Below are positions 1-7,255 of a stretch of DNA of 13,304 bases, piece by piece (positions within the stretch are counted from its first letter, which is position 1; every line of letters starts with the position of its first letter). The stretch comes from JANWHF01 sp036276235. Its GTDB lineage: Bacteria; Planctomycetota; Phycisphaerae; Tepidisphaerales; Tepidisphaeraceae. Where the stretch lies: NCBI GenBank assembly GCA_036276235.1, contig DATBDZ010000338.1, positions 1-13,304 on the forward strand, in the 5' to 3' direction. The translations under genes were made by a program, and so were the position numbers. The notes under the pieces were generated by a model. That model did not search any database. It saw only the letters and a list, made by a program, of their open reading frames with translations, and was not told the DNA's origin.

Positions 1-2142
1 AACGGCTCAGTGCTCTTTTTTGCGGGCACCTCCCCAAACCTGGCGCATGTCAAACTCTGGAAGTGGACGCCGATCACTGCGACGGCTGGCGGGCCCTACT
101 CTGTTTTCGAAGGCTCAACAGTCGACTTGCATGCAACGGCCACTCCCGACATCGCTTCCGCGATCGCCAGCTATGAATGGGACGGCAACTTTGATGGGAA
201 GACATTCACAACCGATGCCACCGGAATCGACACTAATTTGGACGCGGCGTCTCTCTATGGACCGGCGACCCGGACAATAGCGCTTCGCGTTACCGATTCC
301 TCGGGCAACATTGTGATCGTAACCACTCCCCTCGCGATCATCGATGAGCCGCCGACAGCGACATTTACCGGGCAGGAGGCGCTGCCCGGCTCGGGAGGCA
401 TCGTCACCTTCGCGGATTCATTAGACCCGCACCCCTCGCCCGGCACTGTCGTAAGTTTCCTTTACAGCTATGACTTCGACAATGATGGACAGTACGAGTT
501 GACCAATGTCAATACTCCTACAGCCGCCGTGCCCGCCAGCTTCTTGTCGGGGTTGGGCCAGCACGTCATTCATGGTCGGATCACCGATCAAGACGGCGTA
601 TCCAGTGAATACACAACCACCATCGACGTCGTCCTTCCCGTTTCTGAAAGCGGGCTTGTCTTTGGTGATGTGAATGCCAACGGACTGCTGGACGCGAATG
701 AAGCAGGCGTGGGTCAGATCCCGGTCTTTCTGGACAGGAATAACGACGGCGCTTACGAGGCCGATGAGCCGACCACCGTCACGGGTTTGGATGGAGCATA
801 TGAATTCGCCCAACTCCTTCCCGGATCGTACATGCCGCGCGTGAGACTTTCGCCGGGATGGACAGAAACAGATGACTTGGGAGACTTCCAGCTGATCCTG
901 GCCGCCGGGTCTACTGTGTCCGATCTAGAGCTTGGCGTCCAAGGCCCGCCAGTGCCCAAGATCGGTGGGCCCTATTCGGTCGGCGAGGGCTCCTCGGTGA
1001 CGCTCAATGCTACAGGCTCCTCAGAAATCGGCGGCACGATTACGAAATTCGAATGGGACACCAACTACAACGGAACGACGTTCGTCGCCCGCGCGACGGG
1101 CGTCAGCACGTCATTCAGCGCTGTCGGTCTTGATGGTCCCGGATCCCGTGTGATCGCGCTGCGCGTCACCGATGCGAACGGCATCACCGCTACCGCAACG
1201 GGCACCGTCACCATCAACAACGCTCCGCCCAAAGCGACCTTCGCCGCCGGCAGTCCCGTCACGCTCGGCTCTGCCGGAAGCATTTCGTTCTCCGCCGCCA
1301 GCGATCCTTCACCCGCCGATGTCACCGCCGGCTTCAAGTACAGCTACGACTTTGACAACAACGGAACATTCGAGACAGCCAACAGCACGAGCACTACTGC
1401 AACCGTCCCCGCCAGCTATCTGGCGACCACCGGCGCTCATACGATCCATGGCCGCATCATCGACAAAGACGGCGGCTTCAGCGATTACACCACAACAATC
1501 CAGGTGAACGCCGCCAGCAGTGGGGCCAGCATCTCCGGCCTCGTCTACAACGACGCTAACGGCAACGGCATCCGCGACAGCGGCGAAGCCGTCATCTCCG
1601 GACAGAAATTCTTCATCGACAAAAACGTCAACAGCATTCTCGATGCCGGCGAGCCAACGTTCACCACGGGCGCTGCTGGAACCTTCACCTTCAGCGGACT
1701 GGCCGCGGGAACCTACCGCATCCGCGAAGTGACGATGAGCGGCTGGCGCTGGACCAATCCCACCAGCGGCTACTACAACGCCACCGTCACCGCTAACCAA
1801 GTCGTCACCGGCAAAAACTTCGGCGAAACCACCAACGCCCTGATCAGCGGCATCGTCTTCAAAGACACGAATGCGAACGCGAAGCAGGACACCGGCGAAG
1901 TCGCGCTGTCCGGCTGGGTCGTCTATCTCGACACCAACAACAACGGCATACTCGACACCGGCGAAAAGAGCTTCACTACGGGCACGGATGGGAAGTTCAG
2001 CTTCGTCGTTCCCGCGGGAACGTATCATCTTCGCGAAGTGCTCAAGAGCGGGTTTGCGATCACAACACCAGCCGGTGGGCTGTACACGTTGACGCTGGCA
2101 AGCGGGCAATCCGCGACGGGGAAGAATTTCGGGGATAAGTGA
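1..2142 (+). CDS. Secreted PKD/SdrD B-like mosaic surface protein, 5' partial
   Basis: The frame is open from base 1 with no upstream stop, so this is the C-terminal 713 residues of a longer protein; the GTG at base 10 is probably internal. The first residues (VLFFAGTSPNLAHVKLWKW) look like the last strands of a propeller-type repeat, tentatively. Numbering from base 1, the domains are PKD-like 24-113 (starting AGGPYSV), PKD-like 115-212, SdrD B-like 214-314, PKD-like 318-404 (again GGPYSV), PKD-like 407-502, then SdrD B-like 508-608 and 612-713. The SdrB domains carry Asp/Asn-rich loops that look calcium-binding, for example DVNANGLLD 223-231, DANGNGIRD 518-526 and DTNNNGILD 644-652, and two end in GKNFG. 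Such domains are rigid beta-sandwich spacers in extracellular adhesins and enzymes. No sorting signal, membrane helix or PEP-CTERM motif closes the protein; it ends at NFGDK. It converges on the next gene across a 99-base gap. The specific function is unknown because the catalytic or binding part would lie upstream. Confidence 0.9.
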   Translation, partial: NGSVLFFAGTSPNLAHVKLWKWTPITATAGGPYSVFEGSTVDLHATATPDIASAIASYEWDGNFDGKTFTTDATGIDTNLDAASLYGPATRTIALRVTDSSGNIVIVTTPLAIIDEPPTATFTGQEALPGSGGIVTFADSLDPHPSPGTVVSFLYSYDFDNDGQYELTNVNTPTAAVPASFLSGLGQHVIHGRITDQDGVSSEYTTTIDVVLPVSESGLVFGDVNANGLLDANEAGVGQIPVFLDRNNDGAYEADEPTTVTGLDGAYEFAQLLPGSYMPRVRLSPGWTETDDLGDFQLILAAGSTVSDLELGVQGPPVPKIGGPYSVGEGSSVTLNATGSSEIGGTITKFEWDTNYNGTTFVARATGVSTSFSAVGLDGPGSRVIALRVTDANGITATATGTVTINNAPPKATFAAGSPVTLGSAGSISFSAASDPSPADVTAGFKYSYDFDNNGTFETANSTSTTATVPASYLATTGAHTIHGRIIDKDGGFSDYTTTIQVNAASSGASISGLVYNDANGNGIRDSGEAVISGQKFFIDKNVNSILDAGEPTFTTGAAGTFTFSGLAAGTYRIREVTMSGWRWTNPTSGYYNATVTANQVVTGKNFGETTNALISGIVFKDTNANAKQDTGEVALSGWVVYLDTNNNGILDTGEKSFTTGTDGKFSFVVPAGTYHLREVLKSGFAITTPAGGLYTLTLASGQSATGKNFGDK

Positions 2143-2169
2143 GCGACTGCTGAGTGATGCAACTCCGTA

Positions 2170-2228
2170 CGCCGCTTGCGGCTTCGCGAGTTTTGTGCGC
2201 GACTTGGCTCGCGAAGCCGCAAGCGGCG
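2170..2228. repeat. 21-bp-stem hairpin between convergent genes
   Basis: A perfect inverted repeat has arms at 2170-2190 (CGCCGCTTGCGGCTTCGCGA plus G) and 2208-2228, with a 17-base loop. It lies between the stop of the PKD/SdrB gene (2142) and the stop of the opposing GT41 gene (2242), where a bidirectional terminator would be expected. Neither arm is followed by a T-run, so a repeat element of REP type that also stops transcription is as likely as a classical intrinsic terminator. Confidence 0.7.
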
Positions 2229-2241
2229 CACACAGCAGAAC

Positions 2242-4416
2242 TCACCCACCACAAACCCGTTCCCACATCCCCCGATACGCAGCTTCCATCTTCCTCACGA
2301 AAGCCCGCTCGTCGCGCAACGGAGAGTTCGTCATCCTCGCGCGAAGCTGCTGATGCAACTCTGCTCTTCGCGATGGATTCTGCGCCAGACGCTGCGCCAG
2401 TTGCACATACTGTTCTTCGCTCTGCGCGACAAGATCGCCCAGCCCGACGTTATTCAGCAAACTCACTCCAACGCGCGAGCGATGAGCGCTGCCGGCGAGC
2501 GTGATCATCGGCGTTCCCATCCAGAGCGTTTCGCAGGTGGTCGTGGTGCCGTGATAGGGATAAGTATCGAGGACAATGTCGATCTGGTTGTAGCGATTGA
2601 GATGATCGGCGCGGCTTGCATCCTGGCCCAGCAGCTCGATCCGATCCGCACTGATTCCATTTTCAGCGAACGCCGCGAGCAGCGGCCCGCTGACATCCGG
2701 CGCGGCGACCGATTTATTCTTGATGAGCATGCGTGAGCCGCCGACGGCAAGCAGCACGAGCGACCAGAGCCGCACGACCCACGGCGTAATCTTCATCATC
2801 GCCGAGAAGGAGCCAAAGGTGAGCGGGCGATCCTGCGCCCGGGCAAGCGAAGCCGGCGAATCGCCCGGCGGTCGATAGCAAAGGAAGCAATCGGCAATCC
2901 GCACAAGCTCCTCGGTATGCAGCTCATCGGTGACGCCCGGCGGATCGCACCACGCATCGGTGATGCGGTACTGCATCACCGAGCGCGGCAGGCCTGTGGT
3001 GTTCGGATATCCAAGGTACGTGACCTGCACGGGACACAGCCCGCGCGCGAAAAGCATCAGCCGATTGTCACCGGTGTGGCCGGCCAGATCGACCAGGATG
3101 TCGACCCGGTCTTCCTGAATGTGGCGGGCGAGTTGTGCGTCGCTGAGCCGCGCAACTTCCCGCCAGTTGTCCGATCCGACCTCCTCGCGAAATCTCGCCG
3201 TCACCTGATCGGTGCGGCGAGCATCGCAATAGACGATGGGCCAAACAGTGTCGCGATTGCGGCCCGCCAGCAGCGGCTCCAGAAAATAGCTGACCGGATG
3301 AGCGCGCAGATCGGGCGAAACATAGCCGACGCGCAGAAGACGTTGCGGGTTGGGATCGATCGGCCGGGCGGGCGCCGGCGGCATCAGCGGCGCGGCGTGG
3401 CGCGCGGCCCATGTCTTGTGCTCTTCAAAGAGCGATTGCTCATCGGTCTCGACCAGATTCAGCATCATCGGCAGGCTTCTGGCGAGAATGGCCGCGCCGG
3501 GCGCCGCGGCGATGGCGCGGCGCAACATGGCGATCCCCTCCTGCTGCGCGAATCGGTGACTCAACAGGCGAGCCAATGTCCCCAGCGCCAGCGGATGATC
3601 CGGATCGATCAACAGTGCTTGCCGCAGCGCCGCGACCGCCTCGGCGGGCCGGTCCTGGTCATCCAGCCAGCCCGCAAGAAATATCAGCGGGCGCGGAGAT
3701 TTAGGATCGAGCGCGACGGCTCGCCGCGCCGTGGCTTCAGCTTCGCGTGCCATGCCCAGATGATCCAGACAATCGGCCAGGCCGATATGCCAGTCGGCGT
3801 TGGCCGGCCGCTGCGCGATCGCGCCCTGATATGCGACGGCGGCGGCGTGATGCTCGCCCGCGGCAAGCAACATCGCCGCCTGGCGGGCCAGATGCGCGGG
3901 TGAGTCAGAATCGAGCTGGAAGATCGCCTCGGAAACCGCCGCCGCTTCGTCGATCAGATTCTGCCGCGTGGCGCAGGTAAACAAGCTTTGCAGGGCCGGC
4001 AGAAGATCGGGGAATTCCTGCGCGGCCCTGCGAAAATTCCCCAGCGCTTCGTCGTCGCGCCCCAGGCGCTGGGCGGCCGTGCCCCGCGCATGCCACACGC
4101 GGCCATCACCGGGGTCAATGGCAAGCGATCGATCGTACGCCTCGATGGCCTGCTCATGTTTTCCCATCGCGCGCAGCGTCTCGCCGAGATTGAATGGAAA
4201 GCGTGCGTCCAGCGGATCGGCGGCAATCGCAGCACGAATCGATCGCTCAGAATCTTCCAAACGCCCCAGCTGGCGCTCAACGACGCCGAGCAGGTTAAGG
4301 GCGTTCGGCTGCGCGGGATTGGTTGCGAGGGACTGAAGGTAGTAAGAGCGGGCGTCGTCGAGACGGCCTTGCTGGTGAAATTGGATGGCGTGAGCCAGGG
4401 AGTCTTCGAAAGTCAT
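2242..4416 (-). CDS. TPR / SPINDLY-type (GT41, O-GlcNAc-transferase-like) glycosyltransferase, paralogue 1
   Basis: This is a 724-residue cytoplasmic protein. Residues 1-306 are exactly nine uninterrupted 34-residue TPRs, and about 360-720 form the Glyco_transf_41 catalytic region. Family motifs seen are LRVGYVSPDLRAHP (His373 matches human OGT His498), VDILVDLAGHT, VQVTYLGYPNTTGL, Lys542 in MMKI (matches OGT Lys842), DTYPYHGTTTTCE, SRVGVSLLN and a C-terminal MEAAYRGMWERV. The family moves a sugar from a nucleotide sugar (UDP-GlcNAc for OGT, GDP-fucose for plant SPINDLY) to Ser/Thr; the donor here is unknown. A GTG at 4428 is possible, but ATG 4416 puts the first TPR in the same register as the start of the 4861-7041 paralogue, so I chose it; neither start has a good Shine-Dalgarno. 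Oddity: the usual FNN/FNQ before the catalytic Lys is FSA (538-539), which removes the residue equivalent to OGT Gln839. TPR5 is degenerate. Confidence 0.9.
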   Translation of the reverse strand: MTFEDSLAHAIQFHQQGRLDDARSYYLQSLATNPAQPNALNLLGVVERQLGRLEDSERSIRAAIAADPLDARFPFNLGETLRAMGKHEQAIEAYDRSLAIDPGDGRVWHARGTAAQRLGRDDEALGNFRRAAQEFPDLLPALQSLFTCATRQNLIDEAAAVSEAIFQLDSDSPAHLARQAAMLLAAGEHHAAAVAYQGAIAQRPANADWHIGLADCLDHLGMAREAEATARRAVALDPKSPRPLIFLAGWLDDQDRPAEAVAALRQALLIDPDHPLALGTLARLLSHRFAQQEGIAMLRRAIAAAPGAAILARSLPMMLNLVETDEQSLFEEHKTWAARHAAPLMPPAPARPIDPNPQRLLRVGYVSPDLRAHPVSYFLEPLLAGRNRDTVWPIVYCDARRTDQVTARFREEVGSDNWREVARLSDAQLARHIQEDRVDILVDLAGHTGDNRLMLFARGLCPVQVTYLGYPNTTGLPRSVMQYRITDAWCDPPGVTDELHTEELVRIADCFLCYRPPGDSPASLARAQDRPLTFGSFSAMMKITPWVVRLWSLVLLAVGGSRMLIKNKSVAAPDVSGPLLAAFAENGISADRIELLGQDASRADHLNRYNQIDIVLDTYPYHGTTTTCETLWMGTPMITLAGSAHRSRVGVSLLNNVGLGDLVAQSEEQYVQLAQRLAQNPSRRAELHQQLRARMTNSPLRDERAFVRKMEAAYRGMWERVCGG

Positions 4417-4470
4417 GACAAGCAGCACACGATAACGTCGAAGCGTGGGGAAGTCTCTTGCACCTTTTCT

Positions 4471-4487
4471 CCCTCCCCCGGAGTACC
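4471..4487. repeat. Solo half-copy of the 8268-8371 palindromic element
   Basis: CCCTCCCCCGGAGTACC here is identical over 17 bases to 8346-8362. It lacks the complementary arm, so it looks like a truncated or eroded copy. It lies about 55 bases upstream of the paralogue 1 start codon, in its likely leader. Confidence 0.6.
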
Positions 4488-4554
4488 CAACATTTTTGCA
4501 TGGACAGTCTGCTCAAGTTGCCGTCTGCAATTCCCACTCAGAACTCGAGACAAC

Positions 4555-4632
4555 CGTCATGCTGAGGTACTCCGAAGCATCTGGCCCACTCGCGCGAACG
4601 GGCCAGATGCTTCGGAGTACCTCAGCATGACG
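4555..4632. repeat. Perfect 33-bp-stem palindromic element
   Basis: The arms are 4555-4587 (beginning CGTCATGCTGAGGTACTCCG) and 4600-4632, its exact reverse complement, around a 12-base loop whose centre (TCGCGCGA) is itself palindromic. No coding frame of interest crosses it. From memory, the sequence style (TCATGCTGAG...GAAGCATCT) resembles widespread intergenic palindromes in several environmental phyla; that recall is unverified. A perfect 33-bp stem implies recent arrival or active maintenance. It sits between the two GT41 genes, so on the minus strand it would fold in any read-through transcript. Confidence 0.85.
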
Positions 4633-4860
4633 ATCACTGCCGGCCTATGGACTACTGAAAAATGCGGCGTGCAGTGCCCGCCGTTTTCGTGCTTCGCGGG
4701 TGCGCCGACGGCACGTGACCACTCAGCATGAGAATGCGTGAGGGTAGTAGACAAAAATCCAGCAACCGCAGTCTCCCCAGATAAGGAGTGAGTCCGGCGC
4801 AGATGCAAAATGTTCGATTACCTGAGGAGGGGACAAGGACAAATCACTTCGACAAGATCG
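4633..4860. other. Intergenic stretch with no recognisable content
   Basis: This is the remainder of the 444-base gap between the two co-directional GT41 genes. I found no ORF with coding character, no intrinsic terminator after the stop at 4861 and no convincing sigma-70 promoter for the downstream paralogue. Short open frames here are not supported by any Shine-Dalgarno, motif or codon pattern. Confidence 0.5.
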
Positions 4861-7041
4861 CTATGAAGTCGCATTGCACGCGGCGGTCCACATCGCTCGA
4901 TACGCTCCTTCCAAATCGCGCGTGAACGTTGCTCCATCCATCAAAGCTGACGCTTGCATGCGCAGGCGCAATTCTCTGCGTAGCTTCTGTAATTGATCCA
5001 TGTCTCCCGCGAGACTAGCCGCCAGCTCAACGTATTGCTCCGGCGTTTTCGCGATAAATTGCGGGAGGCCCAGGCTGTTGAGCAGACTCACTCCGACGCG
5101 GGCGCGGTGGACATCGCCGGCGAGGGTGATGACCGGGACGCCCATCCATGTTGCTTCGCAAGTGGTGGTTGTGCCGTGATAGGGGAAGGTATCCAGCGCG
5201 ATATCGACCTCGCGGTAGCGATCCAGATGACTCAGGTGCGACATCTCCGGCGGCGCGAGAACCAGGCGGCCGGCATCGATGCCGCAGCGGCCGAAGCATT
5301 CGCGAATGCCGGCGTCGTCCAGCGCCTTGTTCTTCAGCAGCAATCGCGAGCCCGGGACGCGCTCGAGAATCTGCTTCCACAAGCAAAGCATCTTTCGCGT
5401 GATCTTGGCGGCATTATTGAACGAGCCGAATGTGATGAATCCCTTCACAAGAAAAGGCGGCGGCGCCGGCCGCGGCGCATCATGCGACGGCGCATAGCAA
5501 AGGAATGTTCGTGGCATTCGCAACAATCGCTCTGTATGTAGCCCATCGGCGTCGCCGGGCGGATCGCAGTGGGCGTCGGTGATTCGCCAACCGACGATCG
5601 ACGACGGCAGTCCGGTGGTATTTGGATATCCCAGATACGTCACCTGAACGGGCGCCGGCTTGCGCGCCAGGACGAGCAGGCGATTACCGCAGGTATGGCC
5701 GGCCAGATCCAGCAGGATGTCGATCCGATTCTCGCGAATGCAGCGCGCCAACGCACAATCGTCGAGCGTCTGAACATTGTGCCACTCCTGCGGGCCGATA
5801 AATCCACGCAGCCGATGGGTCATGTCATCGGGGCGGGCAGTGTCGCAGAACACGATCGGCTGAAAGTCGCGGCGGTTGTGCCCCGCCAGGATTGGCTCGA
5901 TGAAATGCGCGACCGGATGCTCGATGAAATCCGCCGAGAGATATCCGATGCGCAGCGGGCGATCGATCTTCGGATCGTCCGGCCGCGCGTCGTGACATTG
6001 CGGGGCAAACTTCGTCGCGTGCTTGGCGGCCCAGGCGCGGTGCTCGGCGGCGATTTTTTTGGGGCAAATGCCGTCGGCGTAATTCATCGCCGCCAGCAGC
6101 ATGCCATGCGGCGCGGCAAAAGCTGGCTGCAGCGCCACGGCCTGCTGCAATAACTCCAGCGATTTCTCGTGCTCCAGTTGTTGCTGCAGCAGGATCGCCA
6201 GATTCGCGCGGGCGCGCGGATCATCGGGGGCCAGTGCGATCGAGCGCTCGTAGTGCTGACGCGCCTCCCCAAGCCGCCCCTGCCGATCCAGCGACAAGGC
6301 CAGAGCATTGTGAGCGGGCACGAAGTTGGCATCGAGCGCGATCGCACGCCGCGCGCATTGCTCGGCTTCCACAAGTTTTCCCTGCGATTGCAGAATGGTT
6401 GCCATGCCAACGTGCGGCATCGCCCATTGCGGCCAGAGCGCCGCCGCCTGCTGATTTTCCGCCATGGCCGCTTGGCAATCATGAAGCTCGGTCAGCGCGG
6501 CGGCGAGCTGCGCGTGCAGCGGCGCGCGATTCGGATCGATCGCCAGCCCCTTACGACAGGCGTCCGCCGCCTTCGCATGCTCATCGCGGCGATAGTAGGC
6601 GTTGGCCAGGCTTTCATACGCGTGCGCCAGTCGCGGATTGAGCGCGATGGCCCGCTCGAACTCATGGAGCGCCTCGTCATCGCGCTTGAGCCTTTCCAGC
6701 GCCAGGCCCAGCGCATGATGCGCCATTCCCGATTTGGGATCGCGCTCCAGTGCCGCACGGTAGGCGTCAATCGCCTGCTCATGCTGGCCGGCGGCGCGGA
6801 GCGTTTCGCCGAGGTTGAAATGAAAACGCGAATCGTTGGGCGCGAGGGCAATCGCCTTGCGCGTCCACTCGATCGCCTGCGCGTGGTTCCCCGATTGCCG
6901 CGCGGCGAATCCCAGAAGATTCATCGCATCCGGCTGATTCGGGTCCGTCTGAAGAATTTGCAGATAGAGACTCCGCGCCTCTTCCAGACGGCCGGCCTGA
7001 TGATGTTTCATCGCCACTTCGAGCGATTGCGGGACGGTCAT
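4861..7041 (-). CDS. TPR / SPINDLY-type (GT41, O-GlcNAc-transferase-like) glycosyltransferase, paralogue 2
   Basis: This 726-residue protein has the same architecture as its neighbour at 2242-4416. Residues 1-306 are nine gapless 34-residue TPRs (each ending near xALDP), followed by the GT41 region from about 362 to the end. Seen are LRIGYLSADFIEHP with His375 (OGT His498 position), IDILLDLAGHT, VQVTYLGYPNTTGLPSSI, ITFGSFNNAAKI with Lys546 (OGT Lys842 position), VPGSRLLLKNK, DTFPYHGTTTTCE, RARVGVSLLN and EGAYRAMW. All catalytic landmarks are intact, including the FNN segment altered in paralogue 1. The role is protein O-glycosylation in the cytoplasm with TPR-guided substrate choice, known from the family; donor and targets are unknown. 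It starts at ATG 7041, 214 bases after the CsgG-like gene and in the same direction, so it may have its own promoter or be read through. There is no signal peptide. The pair is best read as a diverged tandem duplication. Confidence 0.92.
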   Translation of the reverse strand: MTVPQSLEVAMKHHQAGRLEEARSLYLQILQTDPNQPDAMNLLGFAARQSGNHAQAIEWTRKAIALAPNDSRFHFNLGETLRAAGQHEQAIDAYRAALERDPKSGMAHHALGLALERLKRDDEALHEFERAIALNPRLAHAYESLANAYYRRDEHAKAADACRKGLAIDPNRAPLHAQLAAALTELHDCQAAMAENQQAAALWPQWAMPHVGMATILQSQGKLVEAEQCARRAIALDANFVPAHNALALSLDRQGRLGEARQHYERSIALAPDDPRARANLAILLQQQLEHEKSLELLQQAVALQPAFAAPHGMLLAAMNYADGICPKKIAAEHRAWAAKHATKFAPQCHDARPDDPKIDRPLRIGYLSADFIEHPVAHFIEPILAGHNRRDFQPIVFCDTARPDDMTHRLRGFIGPQEWHNVQTLDDCALARCIRENRIDILLDLAGHTCGNRLLVLARKPAPVQVTYLGYPNTTGLPSSIVGWRITDAHCDPPGDADGLHTERLLRMPRTFLCYAPSHDAPRPAPPPFLVKGFITFGSFNNAAKITRKMLCLWKQILERVPGSRLLLKNKALDDAGIRECFGRCGIDAGRLVLAPPEMSHLSHLDRYREVDIALDTFPYHGTTTTCEATWMGVPVITLAGDVHRARVGVSLLNSLGLPQFIAKTPEQYVELAASLAGDMDQLQKLRRELRLRMQASALMDGATFTRDLEGAYRAMWTAACNATS

Positions 7042-7117
7042 GAGTTGCGAGCCCTGACTTGATCACCGTTACAGAAACCGTGGTGCAAGATCTTCATCGA
7101 CCGCTGCGCACGATTGC

Positions 7118-7142
7118 TGAAACGTGAAGACGTGAAACGTGA
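7118..7142. repeat. Two direct TGAAACGTGA repeats, 15-base period
   Basis: TGAAACGTGA occurs at 7118-7127 and again at 7133-7142, about 75-100 bases upstream of the paralogue 2 start. Same-face spacing would be nearer 10-11 or 21 bases, so a regulator site is only a possibility. No promoter boxes could be tied to it. Confidence 0.3.
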
Positions 7143-7161
7143 CAGGGATGAATTTATCACA

Positions 7162-7180
7162 TTTGCCAACGGGTGGCAAA
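7162..7180. repeat. Short inverted repeat TTTGCCA-N5-TGGCAAA
   Basis: The 7-bp arms are at 7162-7168 and 7174-7180 with a 5-base spacer, between the CsgG-like stop (7256) and the paralogue 2 start (7041). As RNA from the minus strand it is a small hairpin with no U-tract, so at best a weak terminator. As DNA its symmetry would suit a dimeric regulator. The sequence does not decide between these. Confidence 0.35.
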
Positions 7181-7255
7181 ACCTGAATTTTATCGGCGGC
7201 GAAGCTTCTGCAGAATCCTTGTGTGGTAAATCTCTGGTGGGGTTTGGCTTTTTCT

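Noticed and set aside
1309..2109. 266-residue open frame on the minus strand
   Set aside because: Antisense to the SdrB repeats; its Val/Asp/Gly-rich composition mirrors the Asp/Asn/Thr codons of the real gene.
2917..3903. 328-residue open frame on the plus strand
   Set aside because: It lies wholly antisense to the GT41 paralogue 1 coding region, which has clear TPR and catalytic motifs. The frame is Arg/Gly/Ala-rich without recognisable domains, as expected of shadow frames in GC-rich DNA.
4555..4632. Insertion sequence terminal repeats
   Set aside because: The two arms are only 12 bases apart with no transposase gene between or near, so this is a palindromic element, not the ends of an insertion sequence.
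4557..4808. Short open frames on both strands around the 33-bp palindrome
   Set aside because: They are largely the palindrome itself translated, with matching peptides (MLRYSEASGP) on both strands, and lack coding features.
6169..7062. 297-residue open frame on the plus strand
   Set aside because: Antisense to the nine TPRs of paralogue 2. The apparent repeats in it mirror the TPR periodicity and no domain is visible.
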